A DNA stretch of 41,601 nucleotides from positions 1 to 41,601 of the forward strand of contig NZ_CANBCQ010000023.1 of assembly GCF_947367125.1 (NCBI RefSeq), written 5' to 3'. A model generated the notes under the pieces. It was given only the letters and a program-made list of their open reading frames with translations. It ran no database searches and had not been told where the DNA came from. This DNA is from an uncultured Lactobacillus sp. (GTDB lineage: Bacteria > Bacillota > Bacilli > Lactobacillales > Lactobacillaceae). Of this stretch, positions 35,941-41,601 are shown piece after piece; positions within the stretch are counted from its first letter, which is position 1, and every line of letters starts with the position of its first letter. The position numbers were made by a program, and so were the translations under genes.

Positions 35941-36657
35941 ATGGCAGAACGATTACAGAAGGTAATTGCAGAAGCAGGAATTGCTTCAAGAAGAAAAGCA
36001 GAAAAAATGATCGTAGCTGGTCGAGTTAAAGTGGATGGACATGTTATTACTAAATTAGGTACAAAAGTTGAAACTTTTAGTAACATTACAGTAGATGATG
36101 AACCGATTGAACGCGAAAGTCTGCACACATATTTGTTTTATAAACCACGAGGCGTTGTTTCAACAGTGGAAGATGACCGTGGTAGAAAAACGGTAGTAGA
36201 CTATTTTGAAGATATACCCTACCGTTTGTATCCAGTAGGTAGATTAGATTATGATACCTCTGGGTTGCTTTTAATGACTAATGATGGTAAGCTAGCCAAT
36301 TTATTAATGCATCCAAGAAATGAAGTAGCTAAAGTCTATGTAGCGAAAATTAAAGGTGTTTTGACTAGTGATGAGATCAAAACTTTAACGCAAGGAGTAA
36401 AGCTGGAGCGTTTTAAGGCGGCACCAGCTAAAGTTAAAGTGCTGAAAACAGATCATAAAAAAAATACGCAAATCGTTCAGATTACAATTCATGAAGGACA
36501 TTATCATCAGGTTAAGCGGATGTTTAAAGCAGTAGGACATTTAGTGGATAAACTTGCTCGAGAAAAATATGCTTTTCTAACTCTGGATTCGCTTACATCT
36601 GGACAGTATCGGGAATTATCGAAGCATGAGGTTGACAAATTGATGCAGATGGATTAG
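35941..36657 (+). CDS. rluB: 23S rRNA pseudouridine synthase RluB-type
   Basis: A 238-residue RsuA-family pseudouridine synthase. The N-terminal S4 RNA-binding domain (RLQKVIAEAGIASRRKAEKMI) is followed by the catalytic domain with Asp103 in GRLDYDTSGLLLMTNDG and EGHYHQVKRMF. By analogy with B. subtilis RluB (YpuL), next to scpB, it modifies 23S rRNA. Length is typical. Confidence 0.93.
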   Translation: MAERLQKVIAEAGIASRRKAEKMIVAGRVKVDGHVITKLGTKVETFSNITVDDEPIERESLHTYLFYKPRGVVSTVEDDRGRKTVVDYFEDIPYRLYPVGRLDYDTSGLLLMTNDGKLANLLMHPRNEVAKVYVAKIKGVLTSDEIKTLTQGVKLERFKAAPAKVKVLKTDHKKNTQIVQITIHEGHYHQVKRMFKAVGHLVDKLAREKYAFLTLDSLTSGQYRELSKHEVDKLMQMD

Positions 36658-36660
36658 ATT
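36632..36660 (+). promoter_or_regulatory. Promoter of the FMN riboswitch-ribU unit
   Basis: A perfect TTGACA (36632-36637) is followed after 17 bases by TAGATT (36655-36660). It overlaps the end of rluB and lies about 30 bases before the first helix of the riboswitch. Confidence 0.5.
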
Positions 36661-36690
36661 ATAAGTGTCAATTAAATATCAAGGGTTATT

Positions 36691-36795
36691 GTCTTCAGGG
36701 CAGGGTGAAAATCCCGACCGGCGGTGAGAGTCCGCGACCCACGAAAGTGGTTGAATCGTTAGATACCGATAGTTAAAGTCTAGATGGAAGAAGAC
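36691..36795 (+). promoter_or_regulatory. FMN riboswitch (RFN element)
   Basis: The conserved RFN aptamer is readable: P1 from GTCTTC (36691-36696) pairing with GAAGAC (36790-36795), then the blocks AGGGCAGGGTGAAAATCCCG, ACCGGCGGTGAGAGTCCGCG, GATACCGATAGTTAAAGTC and AGATGGAAGAAGA. It senses FMN and controls ribU. The downstream expression platform ends in an intrinsic terminator, so regulation is transcriptional: high FMN stops ribU expression. Confidence 0.97.
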
Positions 36796-36831
36796 AGACT
36801 AAAAAAACTTACTGTACTTTTTAAGGTCTGT
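36794..36831 (+). promoter_or_regulatory. Antiterminator of the FMN riboswitch
   Basis: ACAGACT (36794-36800) can pair with GGTCTGT (36825-36831). The left arm shares bases 36794-36795 with P1 and the right arm forms the 5' side of the terminator, so P1 plus terminator and the antiterminator exclude one another. Confidence 0.7.
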
Positions 36832-36855
36832 TGCTGAGGCAGTAGACCTTTTGTT
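36823..36855 (+). terminator. FMN-dependent terminator before ribU
   Basis: AAGGTCT / AGACCTT stem with an inner TGC / GCA pairing around TGAG, followed by TTTTGTTGT. Confidence 0.85.
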
Positions 36856-36875
36856 GTAAGAGAGGAAAGTAAGTT

Positions 36876-37565
36876 ATGAATCAAACAAAAGTTAAGAATA
36901 GTAATTTAACTAATGTTATTGCATATGCTTTGATTGGCTGTATTGCATTTGTGGTTATGAAATTCGAATTTCCAATTATGCCTGGAGTTGGATTTTTAAA
37001 GTTTGATTTTTCGGATGTCATCATTACTATTGGAATGTTTATTTTTGGAATTGTACCTGGAATTATCATTGCCTTAATTAGAATGCTACTTAGTTTAATT
37101 TTTAGTGGCTTTGCTTTACCGAGTCTTGTAGGTAATTTAGCAGCACTATTAGCTTCAATGTCTTTTGCAATACCATTTTATTGTTTAAGTAAAAATATTA
37201 CCGCAGCTAATCGGAAAACAGTCTTGGGCAGGATTAAACCAATTTGTGGATTGGTAATTGGAATTATTGCGATGACAGCGGTAATGGCGTTGGCTAATGC
37301 ATACGTACTAACTCCGATTTATGCAGTGACTGCAGTGCCTAATTTACCAGCAATTAATGGTTATGGTGCACTATTAAACTTCACTGAAAAAGTTTATTTG
37401 GGTCAATTATTACATTTACCATCAATGGCGACCTATATTTTTAGTATTATCGTGCCATTTAATTTATTAAAAGGATTGATCAATGCGGTAGCCGTTTATC
37501 TGTTATTTGAAGCTACATTGAAGACAATCAAGCCATTTGTACGTAAGAGATTTAATTTAAATTAA
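36876..37565 (+). CDS. ribU: Riboflavin ECF transporter S component RibU
   Basis: A 229-residue membrane protein with about six hydrophobic helices that binds riboflavin and works with the shared EcfAA'T energizing module, which is encoded elsewhere. Family features are FEFPIMPGVGFLKFDFSDV near 29-47 (the ECF S-component ligand loop), GIVPGIIIALIRMLL, and a C-terminal basic tail. The FMN riboswitch directly upstream confirms the substrate. AGAGGAAAG precedes the ATG. With no riboflavin synthesis genes in the window, uptake is the visible source of flavin. Confidence 0.95.
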   Translation: MNQTKVKNSNLTNVIAYALIGCIAFVVMKFEFPIMPGVGFLKFDFSDVIITIGMFIFGIVPGIIIALIRMLLSLIFSGFALPSLVGNLAALLASMSFAIPFYCLSKNITAANRKTVLGRIKPICGLVIGIIAMTAVMALANAYVLTPIYAVTAVPNLPAINGYGALLNFTEKVYLGQLLHLPSMATYIFSIIVPFNLLKGLINAVAVYLLFEATLKTIKPFVRKRFNLN

Positions 37566-37570
37566 GTTAT

Positions 37571-37605
37571 AATTCCATCAATTTTTAAAGTTGATGGAAT
37601 TTTTC
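37571..37605 (+). terminator. Terminator of ribU
   Basis: AATTCCATCAA / TTGATGGAATT stem around TTTTTAAAG, then TTTTC. Confidence 0.88.
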
Positions 37606-37627
37606 ATATTCAAAGTATTGTAAAATA

Positions 37628-37636
37628 TGCTAAAAT
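37628..37636 (+). promoter_or_regulatory. Extended -10 promoter candidate of the LysM gene
   Basis: TGCTAAAAT fits TGnTATAAT with one mismatch; a weak TTCAAA lies 16 bases upstream of the hexamer. It follows the ribU terminator. Confidence 0.45.
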
Positions 37637-37666
37637 TAATCCGTTAAGTGAATGGAGGAATTTTTG

Positions 37667-38128
37667 ATGGATAAAAAGTCAACGGGGCCATATAAGCATT
37701 ATGAACGACCTACTGAAAAGCGAAGCTCACAGGACAATCAGCCTAGCGGATCAGCACGTTGGATAGCAGTTATTATAATTCTCGCAGTTATTTTAATTGC
37801 ACTTATTCCAGTTGTTCATCGTTTGGCTTCAGGCCATTCAGAAAAAGCTGAAGAAGTTCAAACAGTTAAAAAGGTTTCTTCTAAATCATCCAAATCTGTG
37901 AAGGCTAAGAAAGCCTCATCATCTTCTTTGAGTAAGAAAAAATCTGAAAAAACTAGTTCAAATTCAGCTACTAGTTCTACTACTCCTAAGACATATTTAG
38001 TTAAGAGTGGGGATACTTTGACTGAAATTGCTGAAAAGCATGGTTTGACTGTTGATGAATTAGCCAAATTAAATAATCTTAAAGACTCTTCAAATGTTGA
38101 AGCTGGCCAAACACTTAAGTTGAAATAA
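37667..38128 (+). CDS. Membrane-anchored LysM protein
   Basis: A 153-residue protein: a short cytoplasmic N-terminus, one transmembrane helix near residues 29-48 (WIAVIIILAVILIALIPVV), an extended Ser/Lys-rich linker and a C-terminal LysM domain (YLVKSGDTLTEIAEKHGLTVDELAKLNNL, near residues 109-150) that binds peptidoglycan. The layout places the LysM outside, tethered to the membrane, as in Bacillus YpbE, which also lies near cmk. I chose ATG 37667 because TGGAGGA is spaced for it; an in-frame ATG at 37652 overlaps that site. Confidence 0.9.
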   Translation: MDKKSTGPYKHYERPTEKRSSQDNQPSGSARWIAVIIILAVILIALIPVVHRLASGHSEKAEEVQTVKKVSSKSSKSVKAKKASSSSLSKKKSEKTSSNSATSSTTPKTYLVKSGDTLTEIAEKHGLTVDELAKLNNLKDSSNVEAGQTLKLK

Positions 38129-38143
38129 TCTTTCAGAAAGGAT

Positions 38144-38176
38144 AAAAGGGGTCAATGGTAAGATCTCTTTTTTATT
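38144..38176 (+). terminator. Terminator immediately before cmk
   Basis: AAAAGGGGTC pairs with GATCTCTTTT over ten positions (two G-U) around AATGGTAA, followed by TTATT after a run of six T. It ends only four bases before the cmk start codon. Confidence 0.75.
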
Positions 38177-38179
38177 GGA

Positions 38180-38860
38180 ATGCAAGTAGCAGTAGATGGT
38201 CCTGCATCAGCAGGAAAAAGTACAGTTGCTAAAATTATTGCAAGTAAATTATCCTTTGTCTATATTGACACGGGAGCAATGTATCGTGCATGTACAGTAA
38301 TTGCTCGTAATCATGGGTTAAGTTATAGTGATGAAGCGGGTATTTTGCAAGCTATTGATGAAGATGGAATTGAATTGAAATCTGAAAATGGTGAGCAAAA
38401 AGTATATGTAGCTGGAAAAGACGTCTCAAAAGAAATTAGAACGCCTGAAATTTCGGCTAACGTTTCAGAAGTATCTGCTTTACCACGAGTACGAGAAAAA
38501 ATGGTGAGTCTGCAACGTGAGATGGCAGGTAAGATGAATGTAATTATGGACGGTCGTGATATCGGGACGACTGTTTTACCTGATGCTGAAGTAAAAATCT
38601 TTTTAGTTGCTTCGGCTAGATCACGTGCTCAGCGACGCATGTTAGATTTTAAAGAGCGAGGTATTAAGTCTGAACAAACAGTTGATGAAATTGAAAAAGA
38701 TATTGCGGCAAGAGACTATAAAGATTCTCATCGCAAGATTTCACCACTAAAAAAGGCAGATGATGCAATTGAAATTGACACTACAAATATGTCAATCGAC
38801 CAGGTTGTAGAGGCAATTTTAGCTCAAATCGAAAAAAAACAAAAAAATTATAAAAAATAG
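38180..38860 (+). CDS. cmk: Cytidylate kinase
   Basis: A 226-residue NMP kinase that phosphorylates CMP and dCMP. P-loop GPASAGKST is at 7-15, with DTGAMYRA for CMP binding, MDGRDIGTTVLPDAE and RAQRR-type lid residues downstream. The CMP-specific insert domain (KDVSKEIRTPEISANVSEVSA) is present. The ATG matches the conserved start MQVAVDGP, but no Shine-Dalgarno is well placed: the only one nearby (AAAAGGGG at 38144-38151) is 28 bases upstream and lies in a terminator stem. rpsA follows, the common cmk-rpsA order. Confidence 0.94.
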   Translation: MQVAVDGPASAGKSTVAKIIASKLSFVYIDTGAMYRACTVIARNHGLSYSDEAGILQAIDEDGIELKSENGEQKVYVAGKDVSKEIRTPEISANVSEVSALPRVREKMVSLQREMAGKMNVIMDGRDIGTTVLPDAEVKIFLVASARSRAQRRMLDFKERGIKSEQTVDEIEKDIAARDYKDSHRKISPLKKADDAIEIDTTNMSIDQVVEAILAQIEKKQKNYKK

Positions 38861-38891
38861 CACAAAATAGTAGAAAAATATCTTAGTTTCC

Positions 38892-38899
38892 TATAAAAT
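38892..38899 (+). promoter_or_regulatory. Possible -10 element of rpsA
   Basis: TATAAAAT lies 25 bases before the rpsA start. No convincing -35 is seen, so this is tentative. Confidence 0.3.
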
Positions 38900-38923
38900 G
38901 GGACATGATATTGGGAGGTACAT

Positions 38924-40132
38924 ATGTCAGAAAACAGTAATCAATTTTTAGACGCATTAAAGCAAATGCAAGGAGTTGAGGTCGGAGATATTGTCGATGT
39001 CGAAGTATTAGACGTTGAAGACGGCCAAATCGATGTTGGTGTTGAAAACGCAGGTGTTGAAGGTGTTATCACTCGTCGTGAATACACTTCAGACCGCAAC
39101 GCAGACTTACGCGATTTGGTTAAGCCTGGTGACAAGTTCAAGGCCTTAGTATTGAGAAGAGCCGGTGGCGACAAGGAAAATGGTGAATTTTTCTTCTCAG
39201 TTACTCGCTTAAAGGAAAGAGAAGCTTACGATAAGTTACAAAAGGACTTTGAAGAAGGCAATGCTATCGAAGGTACTGTAACTTCATCAGTTCGTGGTGG
39301 TTTACTTGTTGATGTTGGTACACGTGGTTTCTTACCAGCTTCATTAATTTCAAACCGCTATGTTTCAGATCTTAAGCCATACATCGGTAAGACTATGAAG
39401 CTTAAGATTACCGAAATCGATCCTAACAAGAACCGTTTAATACTTTCACACAAGGATTTAGTTGAAGAAGAACGTGAAGAAGCATTCGATAAGGTTGCAT
39501 CACAATTAGTTGTTGGTGATGTTGTCGAAGGTAAGGTTTCTCGTTTGACTAACTTTGGTGCATTCATTGATGTTGGTGGTGTTGACGGCTTAGTTCACAT
39601 TTCAGAAATTTCTTACAAGCACGTTGACAAGCCAAGTGATGTTTTGAAGGCTGGTCAAGATGTTAAAGTTAAGGTCATTGGTATTGACAATGACAGACAT
39701 CGTATTTCCCTGTCTATTAAGCAAACTGAACCTTCTCCATTTGAACAAGCAACTGCTGATTTAAATGAAGGCGATATTTTTGAAGGTGAAGTTAAGTCAT
39801 TAACTAACTTTGGTGCTTTTGTTGAAGTAGCTGATGGTATCCAAGGTTTGGTACACGTATCAGAAATCTCAAACAAGCACGTTGACAAGCCAAGTGATGT
39901 TTTAAAGGTTGGTCAAAGCGTTAAGGTTAAGGTTTTGAACATTGACCCAAGTGATAGAAGAATCTCACTTTCAATCAAGGCTGCTGACTCAAATGCTTCT
40001 TCAGAAAGTCATAATTCTCGTCCACGTCGTTCACGTAACGAAAATTCAGTAAACAAGAAGTACATGAGTGATAACGACAACGGCTTTGCATTAGGTGACA
40101 TCATTGGTGACCAATTAAAGGACCGTAAGTAG
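38924..40132 (+). CDS. rpsA: Ribosomal protein S1-type four-domain RNA-binding protein
   Basis: A 402-residue protein with four S1 domains (near residues 15-90, 105-170, 190-260 and 275-345) and a polar Ser/Arg/Asn tail. Gram-positive S1 homologues are shorter than the six-domain E. coli protein, and this fits. Signature segments are VEGKVSRLTNFGAFIDVGG and FEGEVKSLTNFGAFVEVAD. It helps ribosomes bind mRNA or acts as a ribosome-associated RNA chaperone. GGGAGGT precedes the ATG. Domains 3 and 4 share a 31-base identical stretch. Confidence 0.94.
   Translation: MSENSNQFLDALKQMQGVEVGDIVDVEVLDVEDGQIDVGVENAGVEGVITRREYTSDRNADLRDLVKPGDKFKALVLRRAGGDKENGEFFFSVTRLKEREAYDKLQKDFEEGNAIEGTVTSSVRGGLLVDVGTRGFLPASLISNRYVSDLKPYIGKTMKLKITEIDPNKNRLILSHKDLVEEEREEAFDKVASQLVVGDVVEGKVSRLTNFGAFIDVGGVDGLVHISEISYKHVDKPSDVLKAGQDVKVKVIGIDNDRHRISLSIKQTEPSPFEQATADLNEGDIFEGEVKSLTNFGAFVEVADGIQGLVHVSEISNKHVDKPSDVLKVGQSVKVKVLNIDPSDRRISLSIKAADSNASSESHNSRPRRSRNENSVNKKYMSDNDNGFALGDIIGDQLKDRK
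39615..39645 (+). repeat. Direct repeat inside rpsA, copy 1
   Basis: A 31-base stretch that is identical to 39873-39903, 258 bases (86 codons) downstream, encoding KHVDKPSDVL at the same position of S1 domains 3 and 4. Confidence 0.85.
39873..39903 (+). repeat. Direct repeat inside rpsA, copy 2
   Basis: Second copy of the 31-base identical stretch, in S1 domain 4; see copy 1 at 39615. Confidence 0.85.
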
Positions 40133-40142
40133 TCATTTAAAT

Positions 40143-40170
40143 AAAAAAGCCGACTTAAGTCGGCTTTTTT
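40143..40170 (+). terminator. Terminator of rpsA
   Basis: AAAAAAGCCGACTTAAGTCGGCTTTTTT is a near loop-less perfect inverted repeat centred on CTTAAG, ending in six T. Confidence 0.9.
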
Positions 40171-40202
40171 ATTTATGTTTAGATTTATAAAGGAGGGCGA
40201 AA

Positions 40203-41510
40203 ATGGTTTTACCAGTTGTTGCAATTGTTGGGCAACCCAATGTAGGCAAATCAACGCTTTTCAACAGAATAATTAATCAACGCTTGGCTATCGTTGAGGA
40301 TAAACCAGGTGTTACTCGAGATCGTAATTATGCGCAAGCTGAATGGATGGGACATAAGTTTGATCTGATCGATACTGGTGGTATTACCTGGGAAGGTGGC
40401 AAAATCGAAGAGGAGATTAGAGCTCAGGCTGAGATTGCCATTGAAGAAGCAGATGTTATTGTAATGCTAACTAATGTTGTAAATCATGTAACTGATTTAG
40501 ATGAAAGAATAGCTCATTTGCTTTACCGCACTAAAAAACCAGTCATTTTGGCTGTTAATAAGGCAGATAATCCTGAACAAAGAAGTGATATTTATGACTT
40601 TTATAGCTTAGGATTAGGTGATCCAATCCCTGTTTCAAGTAGTCATGGGACGGGTATTGGTGATCTACTTGATGAAATTGTTAATGACTTCCCAGAAGAC
40701 AAATCTACTGAAGCTGATGATGTTATTTCCTTTAGTGTAATTGGCCGACCAAATGTGGGTAAATCCTCGATTGTTAATAAATTACTTGGTGAGGATCGAG
40801 TAATTGTAGCTAATGAAGAAGGAACAACTCGTGATGCTGTTGATACACCGTTTATTCATGATGGAGTAAAATTCAAAGTAGTTGATACGGCAGGCATTAG
40901 AAGAAGAGGTAAAGTCTACGAAAAGACGGAAAAGTATTCTGTAATGCGCGCTATGAGTGCTATTGAACGCTCAGACGTGGTTTTGCTTGTGCTTGATGCA
41001 AGTACAGGCATTAGAGAACAGGACAAGCACGTAGCCGGATATGCCCATGAAGCAGGACGAGGAATTATCATTGTCGTTAATAAATGGGATTTACCAAAAA
41101 AGAATAGTACTAGTGCAAAAGAATTTGAGCGTGAAATTAGAGAAGAATTTCAATATTTAGATTATGCCCCTATCCTTTTTGTTTCTGCTAAGACGGGACA
41201 AAGATTAGATCAAATTCCTAACATGGTTAAAGAGGTCTATGATAATCAAAATCAGCGAATTCAGTCTAGTGTTTTAAATGATTTGTTGCTTGAAGCAAGT
41301 AAGTTAGTACCAACACCAATGGTCAAAGGCAAGAGATTGCGTGTTTACTATATGACACAAGTAAGTACGAACCCTCCAACCTTTGTAGTGTTTGTTAATG
41401 ACCCAGAATTAATGCACTTTTCATATGAACGTTTTTTAATTAATCAATTACGACAGAATTTTGATTTTACAGGTACACCAATCAAGATTTTGCCACGTAA
41501 ACGTAAATAG
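40203..41510 (+). CDS. der: Ribosome biogenesis GTPase Der (EngA)
   Basis: A 435-residue GTPase with two tandem G domains that acts in 50S subunit assembly. Domain 1 has GQPNVGKST (10-18), DTGGI and NKAD; domain 2 has GRPNVGKSS (from 181), DTAGI and NKWD. A C-terminal KH-like domain follows (residues 350-435: [20 protein letters not shown]). Length is exactly family-typical. AAAGGAGGGC precedes the ATG. In many Firmicutes der follows rpsA as here. Confidence 0.97.
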   Translation: MVLPVVAIVGQPNVGKSTLFNRIINQRLAIVEDKPGVTRDRNYAQAEWMGHKFDLIDTGGITWEGGKIEEEIRAQAEIAIEEADVIVMLTNVVNHVTDLDERIAHLLYRTKKPVILAVNKADNPEQRSDIYDFYSLGLGDPIPVSSSHGTGIGDLLDEIVNDFPEDKSTEADDVISFSVIGRPNVGKSSIVNKLLGEDRVIVANEEGTTRDAVDTPFIHDGVKFKVVDTAGIRRRGKVYEKTEKYSVMRAMSAIERSDVVLLVLDASTGIREQDKHVAGYAHEAGRGIIIVVNKWDLPKKNSTSAKEFEREIREEFQYLDYAPILFVSAKTGQRLDQIPNMVKEVYDNQNQRIQSSVLNDLLLEASKLVPTPMVKGKRLRVYYMTQVSTNPPTFVVFVNDPELMHFSYERFLINQLRQNFDFTGTPIKILPRKRK

Positions 41511-41526
41511 AAAATGAGTAAAATAT

Positions 41527-41601
41527 GGCTCTTTGTCAAATCCTGTTGATAATGAGTAAATGAATAGAATCAAGCAACCATTAAAAGGCTGTTTGGTTCT
41601 T
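41527..41601. mobile_element. Possible left end of an ISL3-type insertion sequence
   Basis: GGCTCTTTGTCAAATCC at 41527 resembles, from memory, the terminal inverted repeat beginning GGCTCTTTGTCAAA that ISL3-family elements use in lactobacilli. The element would run out of the window to the right. No transposase or second end is visible, so this is a lead, not a finding of an IS. Confidence 0.35.
41566..41601 (+). terminator. Hairpin at the right edge, probable terminator
   Basis: AGAATCAAGCAACC pairs with GGCTGTTTGGTTCT (13 of 14 positions, including G-U) around ATTAAAA. Any T-run would start at the last base of the window. It may terminate der or belong to the possible IS end. Confidence 0.5.

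Noticed and set aside
38155-38232. 25-codon open frame starting in the loop of the pre-cmk hairpin, with AAAAGGGG just upstream
   Set aside because: It overlaps cmk in another frame, starts inside a terminator loop and has no protein-like composition. Kept only as part of the unusual cmk start.
1-41601. CRISPR arrays, tRNA or rRNA genes, prophage or defence systems
   Set aside because: I saw no regularly spaced repeats, no tRNA cloverleaf with the TTCGA-type arm, and no rRNA or recognised defence or phage genes anywhere in the window.

Overview
The window is low-GC, densely packed DNA of a Lactobacillus sensu stricto (acidophilus/crispatus/gasseri-type) chromosome. The evidence is the AT-rich codon use, strong AAGGAGG-type ribosome binding sites, a pfkA-pyk glycolytic pair with a 589-residue pyruvate kinase, a Cys-free ribosomal protein L32, a T-box-controlled hisS-aspS pair and an FMN-riboswitch-controlled ribU. 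It looks like core genome: 39 protein genes, no rRNA or tRNA, no CRISPR array, no prophage. The only hint of a mobile element is a possible insertion-sequence end at the extreme right edge.

Layout. (1) 1-908: the tail of an intergenic region, a 30-residue membrane peptide and a YbaK-type tRNA editing protein, all on the minus strand. (2) 969-8457: prmA, a small membrane protein, rel and dtd, then a T-box leader and hisS-aspS (translation fidelity and stringent response). (3) 8516-10089, minus: a class I aminotransferase and a small lipoprotein. (4) 10185-14596: coaBC, a 478-base gap holding a candidate small RNA, an aldo-keto reductase, a HAD phosphatase and a D-2-hydroxyacid dehydrogenase. 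(5) 14668-16766, minus: an amino acid permease and a DedA protein. (6) 16906-24298: uvrC, obgE, an OatA-like O-acyltransferase, rnz, an SDR, a LapA-like peptide and rpmF. (7) 24357-29417: a cytoplasmic 5'-nucleotidase-family enzyme, a YjzD-like membrane protein on the minus strand, and dnaE. (8) 29584-32349: pfkA-pyk with an upstream cre-like site. (9) 32476-36657: cvfB, xerD, ribT, scpA, scpB and rluB as a tightly overlapping operon (chromosome dimer resolution and condensation, RNA modification). (10) 36691-41510: FMN riboswitch-ribU, a LysM protein, cmk, rpsA and der.

Two leader RNAs are convincing. The hisS-aspS T-box carries the pentamer GACAC, which can be read as both an Asp codon (GAC) and a His codon (CAC). 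The ribU FMN riboswitch has a readable antiterminator/terminator switch in which the antiterminator competes with the P1 helix.

I found no clearly new multi-gene system. The items most worth a second look are the dual T-box specifier, the CoaBC protein whose decarboxylase Cys position is Glu154, the promoter-plus-terminator unit at 11513-11604, cmk starting directly after a terminator without a Shine-Dalgarno, and the possible IS end at 41527.
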